DNA of 64,000 nucleotides from Thioalkalivibrio sp. ALE31 (GCF_000377405.1 NZ_KB905020.1:248001-312000); one strand, 5' to 3'. Shown: positions 33,705 to 42,245, numbered from the stretch's first letter. Numbers and translations: made by a program. Notes: generated from the sequence alone by a model not told the origin.

Positions 33705-35903
33705 ATGCGCCATTCGCTGCTTACCAATACGGATCTGCAGGGCCTCGACCGCGACGCGCTGCTGCGCCACTTCGCGGGCAGCCAGCCGCTGGACGATTCC
33801 ACCGGCCAGCAACTGGCCGAGGCACTGGACCTCGCGCTGGAGGCGGTCGAGGCCGCCGGGCTCGAATCCCACCCGCTGGACGTGGCCGAGATCCTGCGCC
33901 ACCTCAACGTGGACCGCCAGACGCTGATCGCAACCCTTCTGGTACCCGTCTATCTGGCCTCCCGGATCACCCCGGCCCGGATCGAAACGGACTTTGGTGC
34001 GGCTATCGCGCGTCTCACCACCAACGTCGCGGCCCTGGTGCGGCGCCGTTTCGAGGCGCCGGCGGGCCGGCCGGAACAGGCCGAGCGCCTGCGCCGCATG
34101 CTGATGGCGATGGTCGACGACGTGCGTGCCGTGCTGATCAAACTGGCGTTCCGCGTGCAGCACCTGCGCCTGCTGGTACGCGAGCCGGATGACAGCGCCC
34201 GAGCCCTCGCGCAGGAGACCCTGGACGTCATCGCGCCCCTGGCCAACCGCCTGGGCGTCGGCCAGCTCAAGTGGGAGATGGAAGACCTCGCCCTGCGCAT
34301 CCTGGAACCGGAGACCTATCGCGAGATCGCCAGAGGCCTGGAAGAAAACCGCACGGAAAGAGAGACCTATGTAGAAGCATTTGCGCAGACTCTTAAGGAC
34401 CGCTTGCGCGCCGAAGGCATCGAGGCACGGGTCTTCGGGCGGCCCAAGCACATCTACAGCATCTGGAGGAAGATGCAGCGCAAGCGGACCTCGCTGTCCG
34501 AGTTGTACGATCTGCGCGCCACCCGCGTGATCGTCGACCAGCTGGCCACCTGCTACACCGTACTTGGCATCGTCCACAACGACTGGCGCCACCTGCCCAG
34601 CGAATTCGACGACTACATCGCCAACCCCAAGGACAACGGCTACCAGTCACTGCACACGGCCGTGGTCGGACCTGAGGGCAAGGTCGTGGAGGTGCAGATC
34701 CGTACCCGCGAGATGGACGACTTCGCCGAGCTGGGGGTCGCCGCCCACTGGCGCTACAAGGAAGGCGGGCGCGAGGACCAGGCCCTCAACCGCGCCATCA
34801 ACAGCCTGCGCCAGCTGCTGGAGGCCGCCGACAACAACGATCAGAACCTGCTCGACGAGATCCAGAGCGAGCCCCTGCACCAGCGCGTGTTCGTGCTTAC
34901 CCCTCAGGGCGAGGTACTGGACCTGTCCCTGGGCGCAACCCCGCTGGACTTCGCCTACGCCGTCCATACCGAGGTCGGCCACCGCTGCCGTGGCGCCAAG
35001 GTGGACGGGCACATCGTGCCGCTCACCTACAAGCTGAAGTCGGGCGAGCGCGTTGAAGTCCTGACCACTCGCGAGGGCGGCCCCAGCCGCGACTGGCTGA
35101 ACCCCAATCTCGGCTACCTGAACACCGCCCGCGCCCGCTCCAAGGTCCGCACCTGGTTCCGCCAGCAGCACCAGGACGAACACCTGGCCACCGGCAAGCA
35201 CCTGTTCGATCGCGAATGCCAGCGTCTCGGCTGCGGACAGGACCTCGACCGCGGCGCGCTCGCCGAGGCCATGAAGTACCAGACCTTCGACGAGCTGCTG
35301 GTCGCGCTGGGTGCCGGCGACATCACCACGGCCCAGATCGCCGGGCGCATCTCCCAGCAGATGCGCGAGACGCGCGGTCGGGAAAAGCCCGCCGCGCCGC
35401 CCGCGCCCCAGCGCCCGCGGCGCCATGACGGCGAGGCAAAAGAGGACGACATCAAGATCCGCGGCGTCGGCGGCCTGCTGACCACCCGGGCGCGCTGCTG
35501 CAACCCGCAGCCCGGAGACCCCATCATCGGCTTCATCACCCGCGGTGCCGGCGTCTCCGTCCACCGCAGCGACTGCGTGAACATCCTGCGCATGCCGGAG
35601 GAAAAGCGCGGCCGCCTGATCCCGGTCTCCTGGGGCGAAGAACCGGAGCGCGAGGCCATCACCCTGGAGGTGGACGCCCATGACCGCCCCGGCCTGCTCG
35701 GCGAGGTCGGCAACGCCTTCTCCGAATGCGGCATCAACCTCCTGCGCGTGAACACCCAGACCAACCGCGAGGACCGCAGCGTGCGCATGGAACTGGAAGC
35801 CGAATACAGCGACCTCGGCGAACTCAGCAACCTCTTCGACCGCCTCCAGGCCCTCGGCAGCATCCAGACCGTCCGCCGCCTCCCACCCGCTGCCCCCACG
35901 TAG
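33705..35903 (+). CDS. relA: (p)ppGpp synthetase RelA
   Basis: 732 residues. The N-terminal HD region lacks the His-Asp pair, so hydrolase activity should be absent, as in RelA. The synthetase domain has YDLRATRVIVD and SEFDDYIANPKDNGYQSLH; the acidic EFDD form is the RelA type rather than the SpoT type. TGS (VFVLTPQGEVLDL), a zinc-finger-like CCNPQPGDPIIGF region and a C-terminal ACT domain (about 655-725) complete the ribosome-sensing half. It makes (p)ppGpp when uncharged tRNA occupies the ribosome. A -10-like TACAAT lies at 33663-33668. A perfect palindrome follows the stop by one base. Confidence 0.95.
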   Translation: MRHSLLTNTDLQGLDRDALLRHFAGSQPLDDSTGQQLAEALDLALEAVEAAGLESHPLDVAEILRHLNVDRQTLIATLLVPVYLASRITPARIETDFGAAIARLTTNVAALVRRRFEAPAGRPEQAERLRRMLMAMVDDVRAVLIKLAFRVQHLRLLVREPDDSARALAQETLDVIAPLANRLGVGQLKWEMEDLALRILEPETYREIARGLEENRTERETYVEAFAQTLKDRLRAEGIEARVFGRPKHIYSIWRKMQRKRTSLSELYDLRATRVIVDQLATCYTVLGIVHNDWRHLPSEFDDYIANPKDNGYQSLHTAVVGPEGKVVEVQIRTREMDDFAELGVAAHWRYKEGGREDQALNRAINSLRQLLEAADNNDQNLLDEIQSEPLHQRVFVLTPQGEVLDLSLGATPLDFAYAVHTEVGHRCRGAKVDGHIVPLTYKLKSGERVEVLTTREGGPSRDWLNPNLGYLNTARARSKVRTWFRQQHQDEHLATGKHLFDRECQRLGCGQDLDRGALAEAMKYQTFDELLVALGAGDITTAQIAGRISQQMRETRGREKPAAPPAPQRPRRHDGEAKEDDIKIRGVGGLLTTRARCCNPQPGDPIIGFITRGAGVSVHRSDCVNILRMPEEKRGRLIPVSWGEEPEREAITLEVDAHDRPGLLGEVGNAFSECGINLLRVNTQTNREDRSVRMELEAEYSDLGELSNLFDRLQALGSIQTVRRLPPAAPT

Positions 35904-35904
35904 A

Positions 35905-35980
35905 CCTGTAGGAGCCGAGCCCTCTCGGCGATGCGGGCCTGTCCAGCGCCGCATCGCCGAGAGGGCTCGGCTCCTACAGG
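35905..35980. repeat. Perfect 32-bp inverted repeat after relA (REP type A / terminator)
   Basis: Arms 35905-35936 and 35949-35980 are fully complementary across a 12-base loop. The outer part CCTGTAGGAGCCGAGCC matches the GTAGGAG...AGCC repeat also seen near 41153 and 43146. It may end relA transcription; no T-run follows. Confidence 0.85.
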
Positions 35981-36025
35981 TCCAGGGCCACCAGAGGGTG
36001 TAGGAGATGCGGCACGGGCTGGGGC

Positions 36026-36415
36026 CTAACCCTCGGGATGCCCCGTACCGGTGCGCATAGAATGCCGGCGGGTGGTCTCGTAGGCGCTGGTGCCCTTGCG
36101 ACCGGATTTCAGTTCGCGGATCTGCTGCGCGACCTCGGTGCGGCGCTGGTCCAGCTCCTGCACCGAGCTTTCGTAGAAGCGGCCAAGCTCCTCGAGCGCG
36201 GCGCGCAGTGCCGCCCCGGAGTCATCGCGGAGTGGCACCGGTTCCGGGCCGAAGGCCCGTTCAACCAGGCTGCGCGCCTGCCGATCCAGCTCCTGGAGCT
36301 CTTCCCAGTCCTCTTCAGCCACCGCGCGCGCCATATGGGCGCGGATCGCCTCGACGGCATCCTCGAGCGTCGCCCCCGAACCGGCCCCGCTGTTCGAAGT
36401 GGCGGGATCGCTCAT
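36026..36415 (-). CDS. fliT: FliT-like flagellar protein (putative export chaperone)
   Basis: 129 residues, fully helical and charged with a likely coiled coil (ELQELDRQARSLVERAF and a later LEELGRFYESSVQELDQRR). It directly follows fliS, where fliT lies in other flagellated proteobacteria, and size is right. FliT binds FliD and FlhDC-type regulators in enterics. Sequence similarity among FliT proteins is low, so position supports the call more than sequence. ATG 36415 fits; upstream residues look non-coding. Confidence 0.5.
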   Translation of the reverse strand: MSDPATSNSGAGSGATLEDAVEAIRAHMARAVAEEDWEELQELDRQARSLVERAFGPEPVPLRDDSGAALRAALEELGRFYESSVQELDQRRTEVAQQIRELKSGRKGTSAYETTRRHSMRTGTGHPEG

Positions 36416-36466
36416 GGGCAAAGGCCGGAGCCAAAAACCGCGCAAAGTGCCATGCAAGGCCTTCCG

Positions 36467-36874
36467 CTAGCCAGCGCGGCGCTGGTCAGCCGGGATCTCG
36501 TCCCAGCCCGCCTTGATCTCGCGCAGCAGTTTAGCGACTTCGTCCAATACGGCCGGATCGTTCTGCGCATTGGCCTCCAGCAGACGCCGGCTCATGTATT
36601 CGTACAGGGCATCCAGGTTTCCGGCCAATTCGGCATTGTGCTTGTGGTCCAGCACGGCGCGCAGCGATTCGACGATATCGATCGCCTTGCCGATCTTCTC
36701 GCCCTTCAGGCCCACGTTGCCCTGTTGCATCGCACCCTTGGCCACGGCAATCCGCTCCAGCGCGCCCTCGAAGAGCATCTGGATCAGCCGGTACGGGTCC
36801 GCTACCTGGGCCTCGGCCAGCGCGCCCGACTGCCGGTACTGGTTCACCGCTCGATTCATGCCCGGTCCGTACAT
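36467..36874 (-). CDS. fliS: Flagellin export chaperone FliS
   Basis: 135 residues, all-helical, with the FliS signature NQYRQSGALAEAQVADPYRLIQMLFEGAL at the N-terminus (Tyr and Leu contacts for flagellin) and NLDALYEYMSRRLLEAN in the last third. It holds flagellin unfolded before export. Lies 38 bases after fliD in the same direction and 51 bases before the fliT-like gene. Confidence 0.95.
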   Translation of the reverse strand: MYGPGMNRAVNQYRQSGALAEAQVADPYRLIQMLFEGALERIAVAKGAMQQGNVGLKGEKIGKAIDIVESLRAVLDHKHNAELAGNLDALYEYMSRRLLEANAQNDPAVLDEVAKLLREIKAGWDEIPADQRRAG

Positions 36875-36912
36875 GCGTTGCTCTCCGTTATCCGTTCGCC
36901 CCAGCGGCGCGA

Positions 36913-38280
36913 CTATCGACGAGAATTGTTCTGGGCCAGCGGCATATTCGCCAACTGCCCCATCAGGAAATCGCCCGTGCTCTGCATCTGCGCCACGGCG
37001 CTGTCCATCCGCGAGAACTGGCCAACCAGCCGTTCTTCCATCCGTTCCAAGCGTACTTCCAGATTCTCGCGCTGCTGGCCGATGCGTTCCAGATCGTTGC
37101 GCAGACCGTCAGTGCGCGCATTGATCAACCCCTCCGGCCCGATAAAGCCATCGGTGACTTCCTGCATGCGCCCGCCGACCTCGCGCACGATCTCGGTGAC
37201 ACGGTCAAAACCGTCTGTCTCCATCGCACGGTCGAAGCGTGCACCGTCAAAAGAAAGCGTCCCGTCGCGGTTGGACACAATCCCCAGCTCCGCCAGCGTC
37301 TGGGCGTTCGCGTCCGGCACCTGGGCCGGCTGGATCAGCGCGTTGCCCAGGCGGCTGCGAATACCACGCACCGTGCTGTCGCCCGTCAGTACCGAGCCTT
37401 CCTCGGAATCGGGGTTGAAAGAGGTCAACTCACGGGTCTGCCCCACCAGGGAGTTGTAAGACTCCACAAACCCCTGCAGGGCCTCGCGCAACTGGTCCTG
37501 GTCTTCGCTCACGGAGACCGTCACGGGGGACTCGGATGCCCCGCGAAGCTCGATGTTCAGGCCCTCGATCGTATCGTCCAGCGTGTTGTTCGAGCTGGTC
37601 ACGGTCAGGCCATTGATCACCGCCACGGCGTCCCGGGCTTCCTGCGTGGTTTCCAGGTTGTCGCTGGCCAGGCGCCCGAGACCGTCGTTGGCGGCCCCGG
37701 TGTCACCATTGACCGCTACCGAGATCGTGTTGTCGGCACCGGTTTCGGTTGCATTCAGCACCAGCCGCGCACCACTGCCGTCATTCACGATCGAGGCCGT
37801 CACACCACCACCGGCCTCGTTGATCGCGTTGCGCACGTCCCGGAGGGTATCGCCCTCCTCGACATCGATGGTGATGGCGTTCCCGCCGCCCACGCTGATC
37901 TCCAGCTGACCGGCACCCACCTCGGCATCCGCATCGGCGAACTGGCCCGGCGCCGTCGCTACGCTCTGGGCCTGCGCCAGCTGATCCACCTGCAAAGAGA
38001 AATTGCCATTCGCCGCGGTGCCGTCGGAGGTCACGCTGGCCACGCTGGAGTCGGAAACTTCCGCGGACTGGGACAGCTCGAAGCCCGCCAGCTGGCTCAA
38101 GCTGCCACCGACTTGCTCCACACTGTTGGTAAGCTTGCCGAACGCGGAAATCTGCGCCTCAATCCGGCCCTCGCGACGATCGAAACGCTGCTCCTTCGGG
38201 ACTCGTTCAGCGTTGATCAGATCACCGACGATCTGATTCAGATCCAGTCCCGACCCAACACCCAGTGAACTGATAGCCAT
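36913..38280 (-). CDS. fliD: Flagellar filament cap protein FliD
   Basis: 455 residues. The N-terminal D0/D1 segment SSLGVGSGLDLNQIVGDLINAER and a C-terminal coiled coil (ARTDGLRNDLERIGQQRENLEVRLERMEERL region) are typical. The middle is Gly/Asp/Thr-rich and hypervariable. FliD forms the pentameric cap that folds exported flagellin. A sigma-28-type promoter lies at 38339-38365, and fliS and fliT-like follow, giving a fliDST unit. Confidence 0.95.
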   Translation of the reverse strand: MAISSLGVGSGLDLNQIVGDLINAERVPKEQRFDRREGRIEAQISAFGKLTNSVEQVGGSLSQLAGFELSQSAEVSDSSVASVTSDGTAANGNFSLQVDQLAQAQSVATAPGQFADADAEVGAGQLEISVGGGNAITIDVEEGDTLRDVRNAINEAGGGVTASIVNDGSGARLVLNATETGADNTISVAVNGDTGAANDGLGRLASDNLETTQEARDAVAVINGLTVTSSNNTLDDTIEGLNIELRGASESPVTVSVSEDQDQLREALQGFVESYNSLVGQTRELTSFNPDSEEGSVLTGDSTVRGIRSRLGNALIQPAQVPDANAQTLAELGIVSNRDGTLSFDGARFDRAMETDGFDRVTEIVREVGGRMQEVTDGFIGPEGLINARTDGLRNDLERIGQQRENLEVRLERMEERLVGQFSRMDSAVAQMQSTGDFLMGQLANMPLAQNNSRR

Positions 38281-38338
38281 GGTCTTGATGCTCCTCGGTG
38301 TCCGACGTCTCGGACCCTTTGCACGTGCGATATATCTA

Positions 38339-38365
38339 TTTACGACAGCCTAGCCCAAAACTTGA
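38339..38365 (-). promoter_or_regulatory. Sigma-28 (FliA)-type promoter of fliD
   Basis: Minus-strand TCAAGTTT (38365-38358) is separated by exactly 11 bases from GTCGTAAA (38346-38339). The -35 matches the consensus TAAAGTTT at 7 of 8. About 58 bases of leader follow before the fliD ATG. Confidence 0.7.
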
Positions 38366-38429
38366 GCTCGCCGCAGGAAAACCGCCTCAAAATCGCCAAG
38401 CCGCGCCCCGACTCGATGCCCCAAAAATA

Positions 38430-38465
38430 CCCGTCATTGCGAGCGAAGCGAAGCAATCTCCAGAA
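38430..38465. repeat. REP-like repeat unit, GTCATTGCGAGCGAAG type
   Basis: One unit beginning CGTCATTGCGAGCGAAG and ending GCAATCTCC; its halves are near-palindromic around GCGAAGC. This core is a familiar dispersed repeat in several bacteria. Only one unit is seen in this window. It lies in the 474-base gap between flaG and fliD. Confidence 0.6.
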
Positions 38466-38512
38466 CCTGGCACCCACCCGCCACTCGAACGTGCCGCAGT
38501 ATCCTGGAGCCC

Positions 38513-38640
38513 CCCGTCATTCCGAAAACCGCGCAGCGGTTATCCGGGATCTCCACTGCCCAGCGGCAGCACAGCGTCCGGGGAACCACATCCATGGGAG
38601 ACTCTGTCTCCCCACTTCGCTCCGGCCGGGATGACGAGGA
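38513..38640. repeat. Paired repeat (BIME-like), TCATTCC...GGGATCTCC type
   Basis: A left unit starting CGTCATTCCGAAAAC and ending GGGATCTCCAC faces a right unit (about 38598-38637) with GGGAGACTCTG and CCGGGATGACG in opposite orientation. The same family recurs at 40886-41009. No gene is visible in the surrounding 38366-38688. Confidence 0.65.
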
Positions 38641-38688
38641 AGGGGTGGCCGGGCGGGTTACGTAGAAGAGTCGGTGCTCCACCCAACG

Positions 38689-38720
38689 AAAAAAGCCGGA
38701 CCCGCTGCCGGGCCCGGCTT
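38689..38720 (-). terminator. Rho-independent terminator of fliC-flaG
   Basis: A 12-bp stem (11 paired) around the loop CTGC, reading AAGCCGGGCCCG on the minus strand, is followed by a run of six T on that strand (38694-38689). It stands 34 bases after the flaG stop. Confidence 0.85.
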
Positions 38721-38754
38721 AACTCAACATCACGCTTGCAGGTCTACGAAGCCG

Positions 38755-39180
38755 TCAGGCCTTGTCCGCCAGCCCCGTCCCACCGAGCTCCTGCTCGGTC
38801 TGGAACTGTTCCACCAGGGCCAGTACGGCCTCCGGCGGAATCTGGCGGATCACCTCTTCGCGTTCTCCGTCCATCACCGTAATCACCGTGCGGCCGCTGC
38901 TGTCGTCCACGCTGAACTCCAGCGCCCGCTTGGTGGATTGCAGATAGGAATTGATCGACTCGACCACCTGGTTGACCTCGTCCATGTCCATGGCCTCGAT
39001 CGCCGGTCCGGTGGAACCACGAGCCGTTGCTTCCGAACTACTGTCCGCACGAACCACGGCCTCCGGCCGCCCTTCGCCACGAACAAGACCCGCGCCGGAA
39101 CCAGGAGCCTTGGCCCCCTCGCCCCCGCGCGGGTTCACTGCAACCAGCGGTGATGTGATATTGCCAATTCCATCACTCAT
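38755..39180 (-). CDS. flaG: FlaG family flagellar protein
   Basis: 141 residues. A disordered Gly/Ala-rich first half precedes the FlaG domain: VESINSYLQSTKRALEFSVDDSSGR, TVITVMDGEREEVIRQIPPEAVL, as in flagellar FlaG proteins. Starts at ATG 39180 with GAGGACAG just upstream. FlaG influences filament length or attachment in some species; exact role unclear. It lies 74 bases after fliC and before a strong terminator, so fliC-flaG is probably one transcript. Confidence 0.9.
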   Translation of the reverse strand: MSDGIGNITSPLVAVNPRGGEGAKAPGSGAGLVRGEGRPEAVVRADSSSEATARGSTGPAIEAMDMDEVNQVVESINSYLQSTKRALEFSVDDSSGRTVITVMDGEREEVIRQIPPEAVLALVEQFQTEQELGGTGLADKA

Positions 39181-39254
39181 ATCGCTGTCCTCTTCAGAAG
39201 GGGAGGATGGCGCCCTCGCCATCCTCCCTCAACCAGAAGCCCGAGTGATCGAGC

Positions 39255-40643
39255 TTACTGCAGCAGGGCCAGCACGTTCTGCGGAACCGCGTTGGCCTGC
39301 GAGAGCACCGAGGTACCCGCCTGCTGCAGCACCTGGGCACGGGTCAGCTCGGCCGTCTCGGAAGCGAAGTCGGCATCCATGATCCGCGAACGGGCGGCGG
39401 ACAGGTTTTCCGACGAGATCTCCAGGTTCGAGATAGTGCTCTCGAAACGGATCTGGACCGCACCCAACTCGGAACGCAGGTTGGAGACCTGCTGCAGAGC
39501 GGCATCAATTGTCCCAATCGTCTGCGTGGCGTCCTCGCGGGTGAGCACGCTCACATCGGCAATCGCATTATCTTCCACGGTGCCGTCCAGACCAAGCAAA
39601 GCCGCATCATCACCCCCTACGACAATCCCGTCCGAGACCCCGGCTTCGAGATCGATGGCGCGAACGAATTCCTGCTCTTCCGTTGCAGCAAAACCACCGA
39701 TATCGGAGTCTGTCCCGTACGCGGTGACTTCAAAGGTGAAGTCATCATCCGATGACAAAATCAGCTCGTCATTATCATTAACCGTAGCCGTAACGCCCGT
39801 CACATCGGACTCCGCATTGATTAGCGTCGCCGCGGTGTTTACATCGTCACCTTCGCCGATGGTGATCAATTCACCATTGATTTCAACGGTAGTATCGCCG
39901 TCAGTAGACGCCGTGAAGGAAAGTGGATCCGTCTCGACGGAATCCGCGCGTGAGGCTGTCACACCACTGTCATCTGAAACCGCGTTGATTGCCGCAACGA
40001 TGTCATCGAACGATTCAACGCCCGCCAGGTTCACCCCGACCTCGTTCAAGGTCAGGTCGTTGTTCAGTTCGTCGAAGGCCGCCGTGTCCTCCAAAGTTGC
40101 GATATTAACCGTCTCACCACCCAGAAGAGACTCGCCAAGCTGGCTCGTGCGAGAATCCACTCCATCGACTGAGATGGTCTGACCTTGGTTCGCGCCCACC
40201 TGGAACACCAGATCCGCCAGCTCACCGTTGAGGATATTTTCACCGTTGAACTCGGTGGAATTGGCAACGCGGTTGATCTCTTCAACGAGTTGGTTGACTT
40301 CGTTGTTCAGCGCTTCGCGATCGGAGGCAGAGTTGGTATCGTTGGCCGCCTGCACCGCAAGTTCGCGGATGCGCTGCATCGCATCGCCAACTGTACCAAG
40401 GGCGCCCTCAGCGCTCTGTGCGAAAGAGATGCCGTCATTGGCATTGCGTACGGCCTGATTCAGGCCGCGAATCTGCGAGGTGAAACGCTCGGAAATGGCC
40501 AGACCGGCCGCGTCGTCCTTGGCGCTGTTGATACGCAGGCCCGAGGACAGACGTTCCAGGCTCTGGGCCAGCGCGCCCTGAGAGTTGCTCAGGTTGCGCT
40601 GGGCGTTCAGGGAAAGAACGTTGGTGTTAATTACTTGGGACAT
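39255..40643 (-). CDS. fliC: Flagellin
   Basis: 462 residues. The N-terminal D0/D1 starts SQVINTNVLSLNAQRNLSNSQ and includes the LRINSAKDDAAGLAISERF block. The C-terminal D1/D0 ends LSQANAVPQNVLALLQ. The central part (about 170-360) is strongly acidic, rich in Asp, Glu and Thr, with a Flagellin-IN-like repeat, as expected for a surface-exposed domain in a salty or alkaline setting (inference). The ATG at 40643 has AGGAGAG eight bases upstream. A sigma-28 promoter is at 40721-40747. It is the only flagellin gene visible here. Confidence 0.97.
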   Translation of the reverse strand: MSQVINTNVLSLNAQRNLSNSQGALAQSLERLSSGLRINSAKDDAAGLAISERFTSQIRGLNQAVRNANDGISFAQSAEGALGTVGDAMQRIRELAVQAANDTNSASDREALNNEVNQLVEEINRVANSTEFNGENILNGELADLVFQVGANQGQTISVDGVDSRTSQLGESLLGGETVNIATLEDTAAFDELNNDLTLNEVGVNLAGVESFDDIVAAINAVSDDSGVTASRADSVETDPLSFTASTDGDTTVEINGELITIGEGDDVNTAATLINAESDVTGVTATVNDNDELILSSDDDFTFEVTAYGTDSDIGGFAATEEQEFVRAIDLEAGVSDGIVVGGDDAALLGLDGTVEDNAIADVSVLTREDATQTIGTIDAALQQVSNLRSELGAVQIRFESTISNLEISSENLSAARSRIMDADFASETAELTRAQVLQQAGTSVLSQANAVPQNVLALLQ

Positions 40644-40720
40644 GATCGCTCTCCTGTAGAGTCGTTCGTCACCGCCTCGGGCGGTTCTGGTGAACGGGCC
40701 GATCCCCGCTCTCAGATGCC

Positions 40721-40747
40721 TTAACGACCTTTCCCACAGAACCTTTA
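40721..40747 (-). promoter_or_regulatory. Sigma-28 (FliA)-type promoter of fliC
   Basis: Minus-strand TAAAGGTT (40747-40740), exact 11-base spacer, GTCGTTAA (40728-40721), against TAAAGTTT-N11-GCCGATAA. About 77 bases of leader follow to the fliC ATG. The -10 block differs at the same places as the promoter at 21111. Confidence 0.82.
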
Positions 40748-40885
40748 GCCCTTCGTTGAAATTTTTTTCGCCGCGGGCGGCAAATCCTTGCCGCCCGCGG
40801 CGCATGCGCCCTCCAACGCGCGACAGCCACGCCATCATCGGCACCCCATGCCTCGCCGTTATGCCCAGCAGAGCGCACCCTTCAC

Positions 40886-41009
40886 CGTCATCCCGGCCGA
40901 AGCGCAGCGAAGAGCCGGGATCTCCCCCACGCCGGACCAGCCCCAACGTACGGCTAGCCCGTACCGTGGAGATTCCGGACAACCGCTGCGCGGTTTCCGG
41001 AATGATAAT
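40886..41009. repeat. Paired repeat (BIME-like), second copy of the family at 38513
   Basis: Left unit CGTCATCCCGGCCG through CCGGGATCTCC (40886-40925). Right unit inverted, TGGAGATTCCGG through TTCCGGAATGATAATG (40967-41009). Both ends of fliC-flaG therefore carry this family. Together with the promoter and the repeat at 41153 this accounts for the 40644-41259 gap; no gene is seen in it. Confidence 0.65.
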
Positions 41010-41152
41010 GCTGTGGCGTAGGAGGCGAGCCCTCACGCCGATCGGGCCTGGCCACCACTCGGCGTTTCAGAGGCTTTGTACACAGGCCCCGGAATTCAGC
41101 CTTGGCTCCAGACCAACCACGCAACGCGATAGCCCACCGCCGGTCCCGCTAC

Positions 41153-41234
41153 TGTAGGAGCCCAGCCTCTGGGCGATCGGGCCGGGCATCTGGCATTGAT
41201 GAAGGAAGATCGCCCAGAGGGCTGGGCTCCTACA
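41153..41234. repeat. Inverted repeat, GTAGGAGCCCAGCC type (REP type A)
   Basis: Arms 41153-41178 and 41208-41234 pair across about 29 bases with one base missing in the left arm. It lies just past the 3' end of the Yip1 gene. A half-unit of similar sequence (GTAGGAGGCGAGCC) begins near 41018. Confidence 0.8.
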
Positions 41235-41259
41235 AGTGTTACCCCGCGAACGAGGGGTC

Positions 41260-41886
41260 TCAGATCAGCCAGGTGGTGCCGATGCGGTGCTCGGGGGTGG
41301 CGCCGGGGATCAGATCCATCAGGAGCCAGCCGAAGATGAGGGTGATGAAGGCGCCGCAGAAGACGGTGGCGACGAACAGGCCGATGCGGTTGCCGCGGCG
41401 CAGGCCGATGATCTCGCGCAGGGACCAGTAGAGCAGCCAGAGGGAATACAGGATCAGCAGCAACGCGATACCGTTGCCCCAGGGCCAGGGGAATGCGGCG
41501 ACGACCTTGCCCACCCAGCCGGGCAGCAACCCGACCGTTACGGCCAGCATCGCCCGGTCCGGGTGCGAGTAGCCCTGGAACAGTTCGGTCAGGTAGTGCG
41601 CGGACCCGGCCATCCCCAGGACCCCGATGCTCATCGCCAGCGCGCTGTAGACGCCAAAGCCCCAGGTGCCCGGCATGGCCTCGGGCGGCAGGCCGGTCGG
41701 GATCACCTGGTAAAGCCACTGACTGGCGATCACGCTCGCCAGCAGCACCGGCAACGCAAGCCCCAGGAACGTTTGCCACCATGGCGGGGCCGGCTCGATT
41801 CCACGCGCATCGCGCACGGCCCTCAGGGGGTTCACGAGCGCGCGCAGCGTCATGTGGGCCGGATGAAGTCTAACGGGAACGGTCAT
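41260..41886 (-). CDS. Yip1-domain membrane protein
   Basis: About 208 residues with five hydrophobic segments and the start pattern RALVNPLRAVRDAR, then a first membrane helix after PPWWQTFLGLALP. The layout fits the bacterial Yip1 family, whose function is not established. The start could be the ATG at 41886 or the one at 41853; neither has a strong ribosome site. It is divergent from the ribbon-helix-helix gene. Confidence 0.75.
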   Translation of the reverse strand: MTVPVRLHPAHMTLRALVNPLRAVRDARGIEPAPPWWQTFLGLALPVLLASVIASQWLYQVIPTGLPPEAMPGTWGFGVYSALAMSIGVLGMAGSAHYLTELFQGYSHPDRAMLAVTVGLLPGWVGKVVAAFPWPWGNGIALLLILYSLWLLYWSLREIIGLRRGNRIGLFVATVFCGAFITLIFGWLLMDLIPGATPEHRIGTTWLI

Positions 41887-41890
41887 CACC

Positions 41891-41911
41891 CAATTATGTG
41901 GCAATTACGTG
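41891..41911 (+). promoter_or_regulatory. Tandem 10-bp direct repeat, candidate operator
   Basis: CAATTATGTG (41891-41900) and CAATTACGTG (41902-41911) repeat with an 11-base period, one helical turn. They lie between two divergent genes, about 69 bases before the ribbon-helix-helix start. Ribbon-helix-helix proteins commonly bind repeated short sites near their own promoter. Confidence 0.4.
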
Positions 41912-41979
41912 ACCATTCGATGACAGGTTTTGCTAACTTCTGAGATAGCTCATCTGATCCTGAACCGGGAGACGCATCA

Positions 41980-42210
41980 TTGGCTCGCTTGACGATTTGT
42001 TTGCCTGACGAAAAGTCCGAACGTCTGAAGGTGCTGGCGCGCGAACGTGGCACTAGCGTCAATCGGCTCGTGGACGAGATGGCCACGTTGATGATTGCTG
42101 AACACGATGCGGAAACTCGTTTCCGGGTTCGCGCGCAGCGCGGTCAGGACCGCGAGCAGGAAGGCTTAGAACTGCTGGACAAGGCACTGGGAAAGTCCAC
42201 GCCGCATTAA
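41980..42210 (+). CDS. Orphan ribbon-helix-helix (CopG/Arc-like) protein
   Basis: 76 residues with the ribbon-helix-helix pattern MARLTICLPDEKSERLKVLARERGTSVNRLV's ARLTICLPDE strand and RGTSVNRLVDEM second helix. The TTG at 41980 is the start, with GGGAG upstream; no ATG or GTG is available in frame. The C-terminal half is helical and charged. Antitoxins of this shape normally precede a toxin gene, but the next gene on this strand is absent (the convergent cobS follows). It may be a lone transcription factor or a remnant of a toxin-antitoxin pair. Codon use looks less GC-rich than its neighbours. Confidence 0.7.
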   Translation: MARLTICLPDEKSERLKVLARERGTSVNRLVDEMATLMIAEHDAETRFRVRAQRGQDREQEGLELLDKALGKSTPH

Positions 42211-42245
42211 GGAAATACTGATCCAGATCAGTGTTTCCTTCAGGG

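Noticed and set aside
41980-42210. Complete toxin-antitoxin module
   Set aside because: No toxin-like gene adjoins; the next gene is the convergent cobS. Kept as an orphan regulator.
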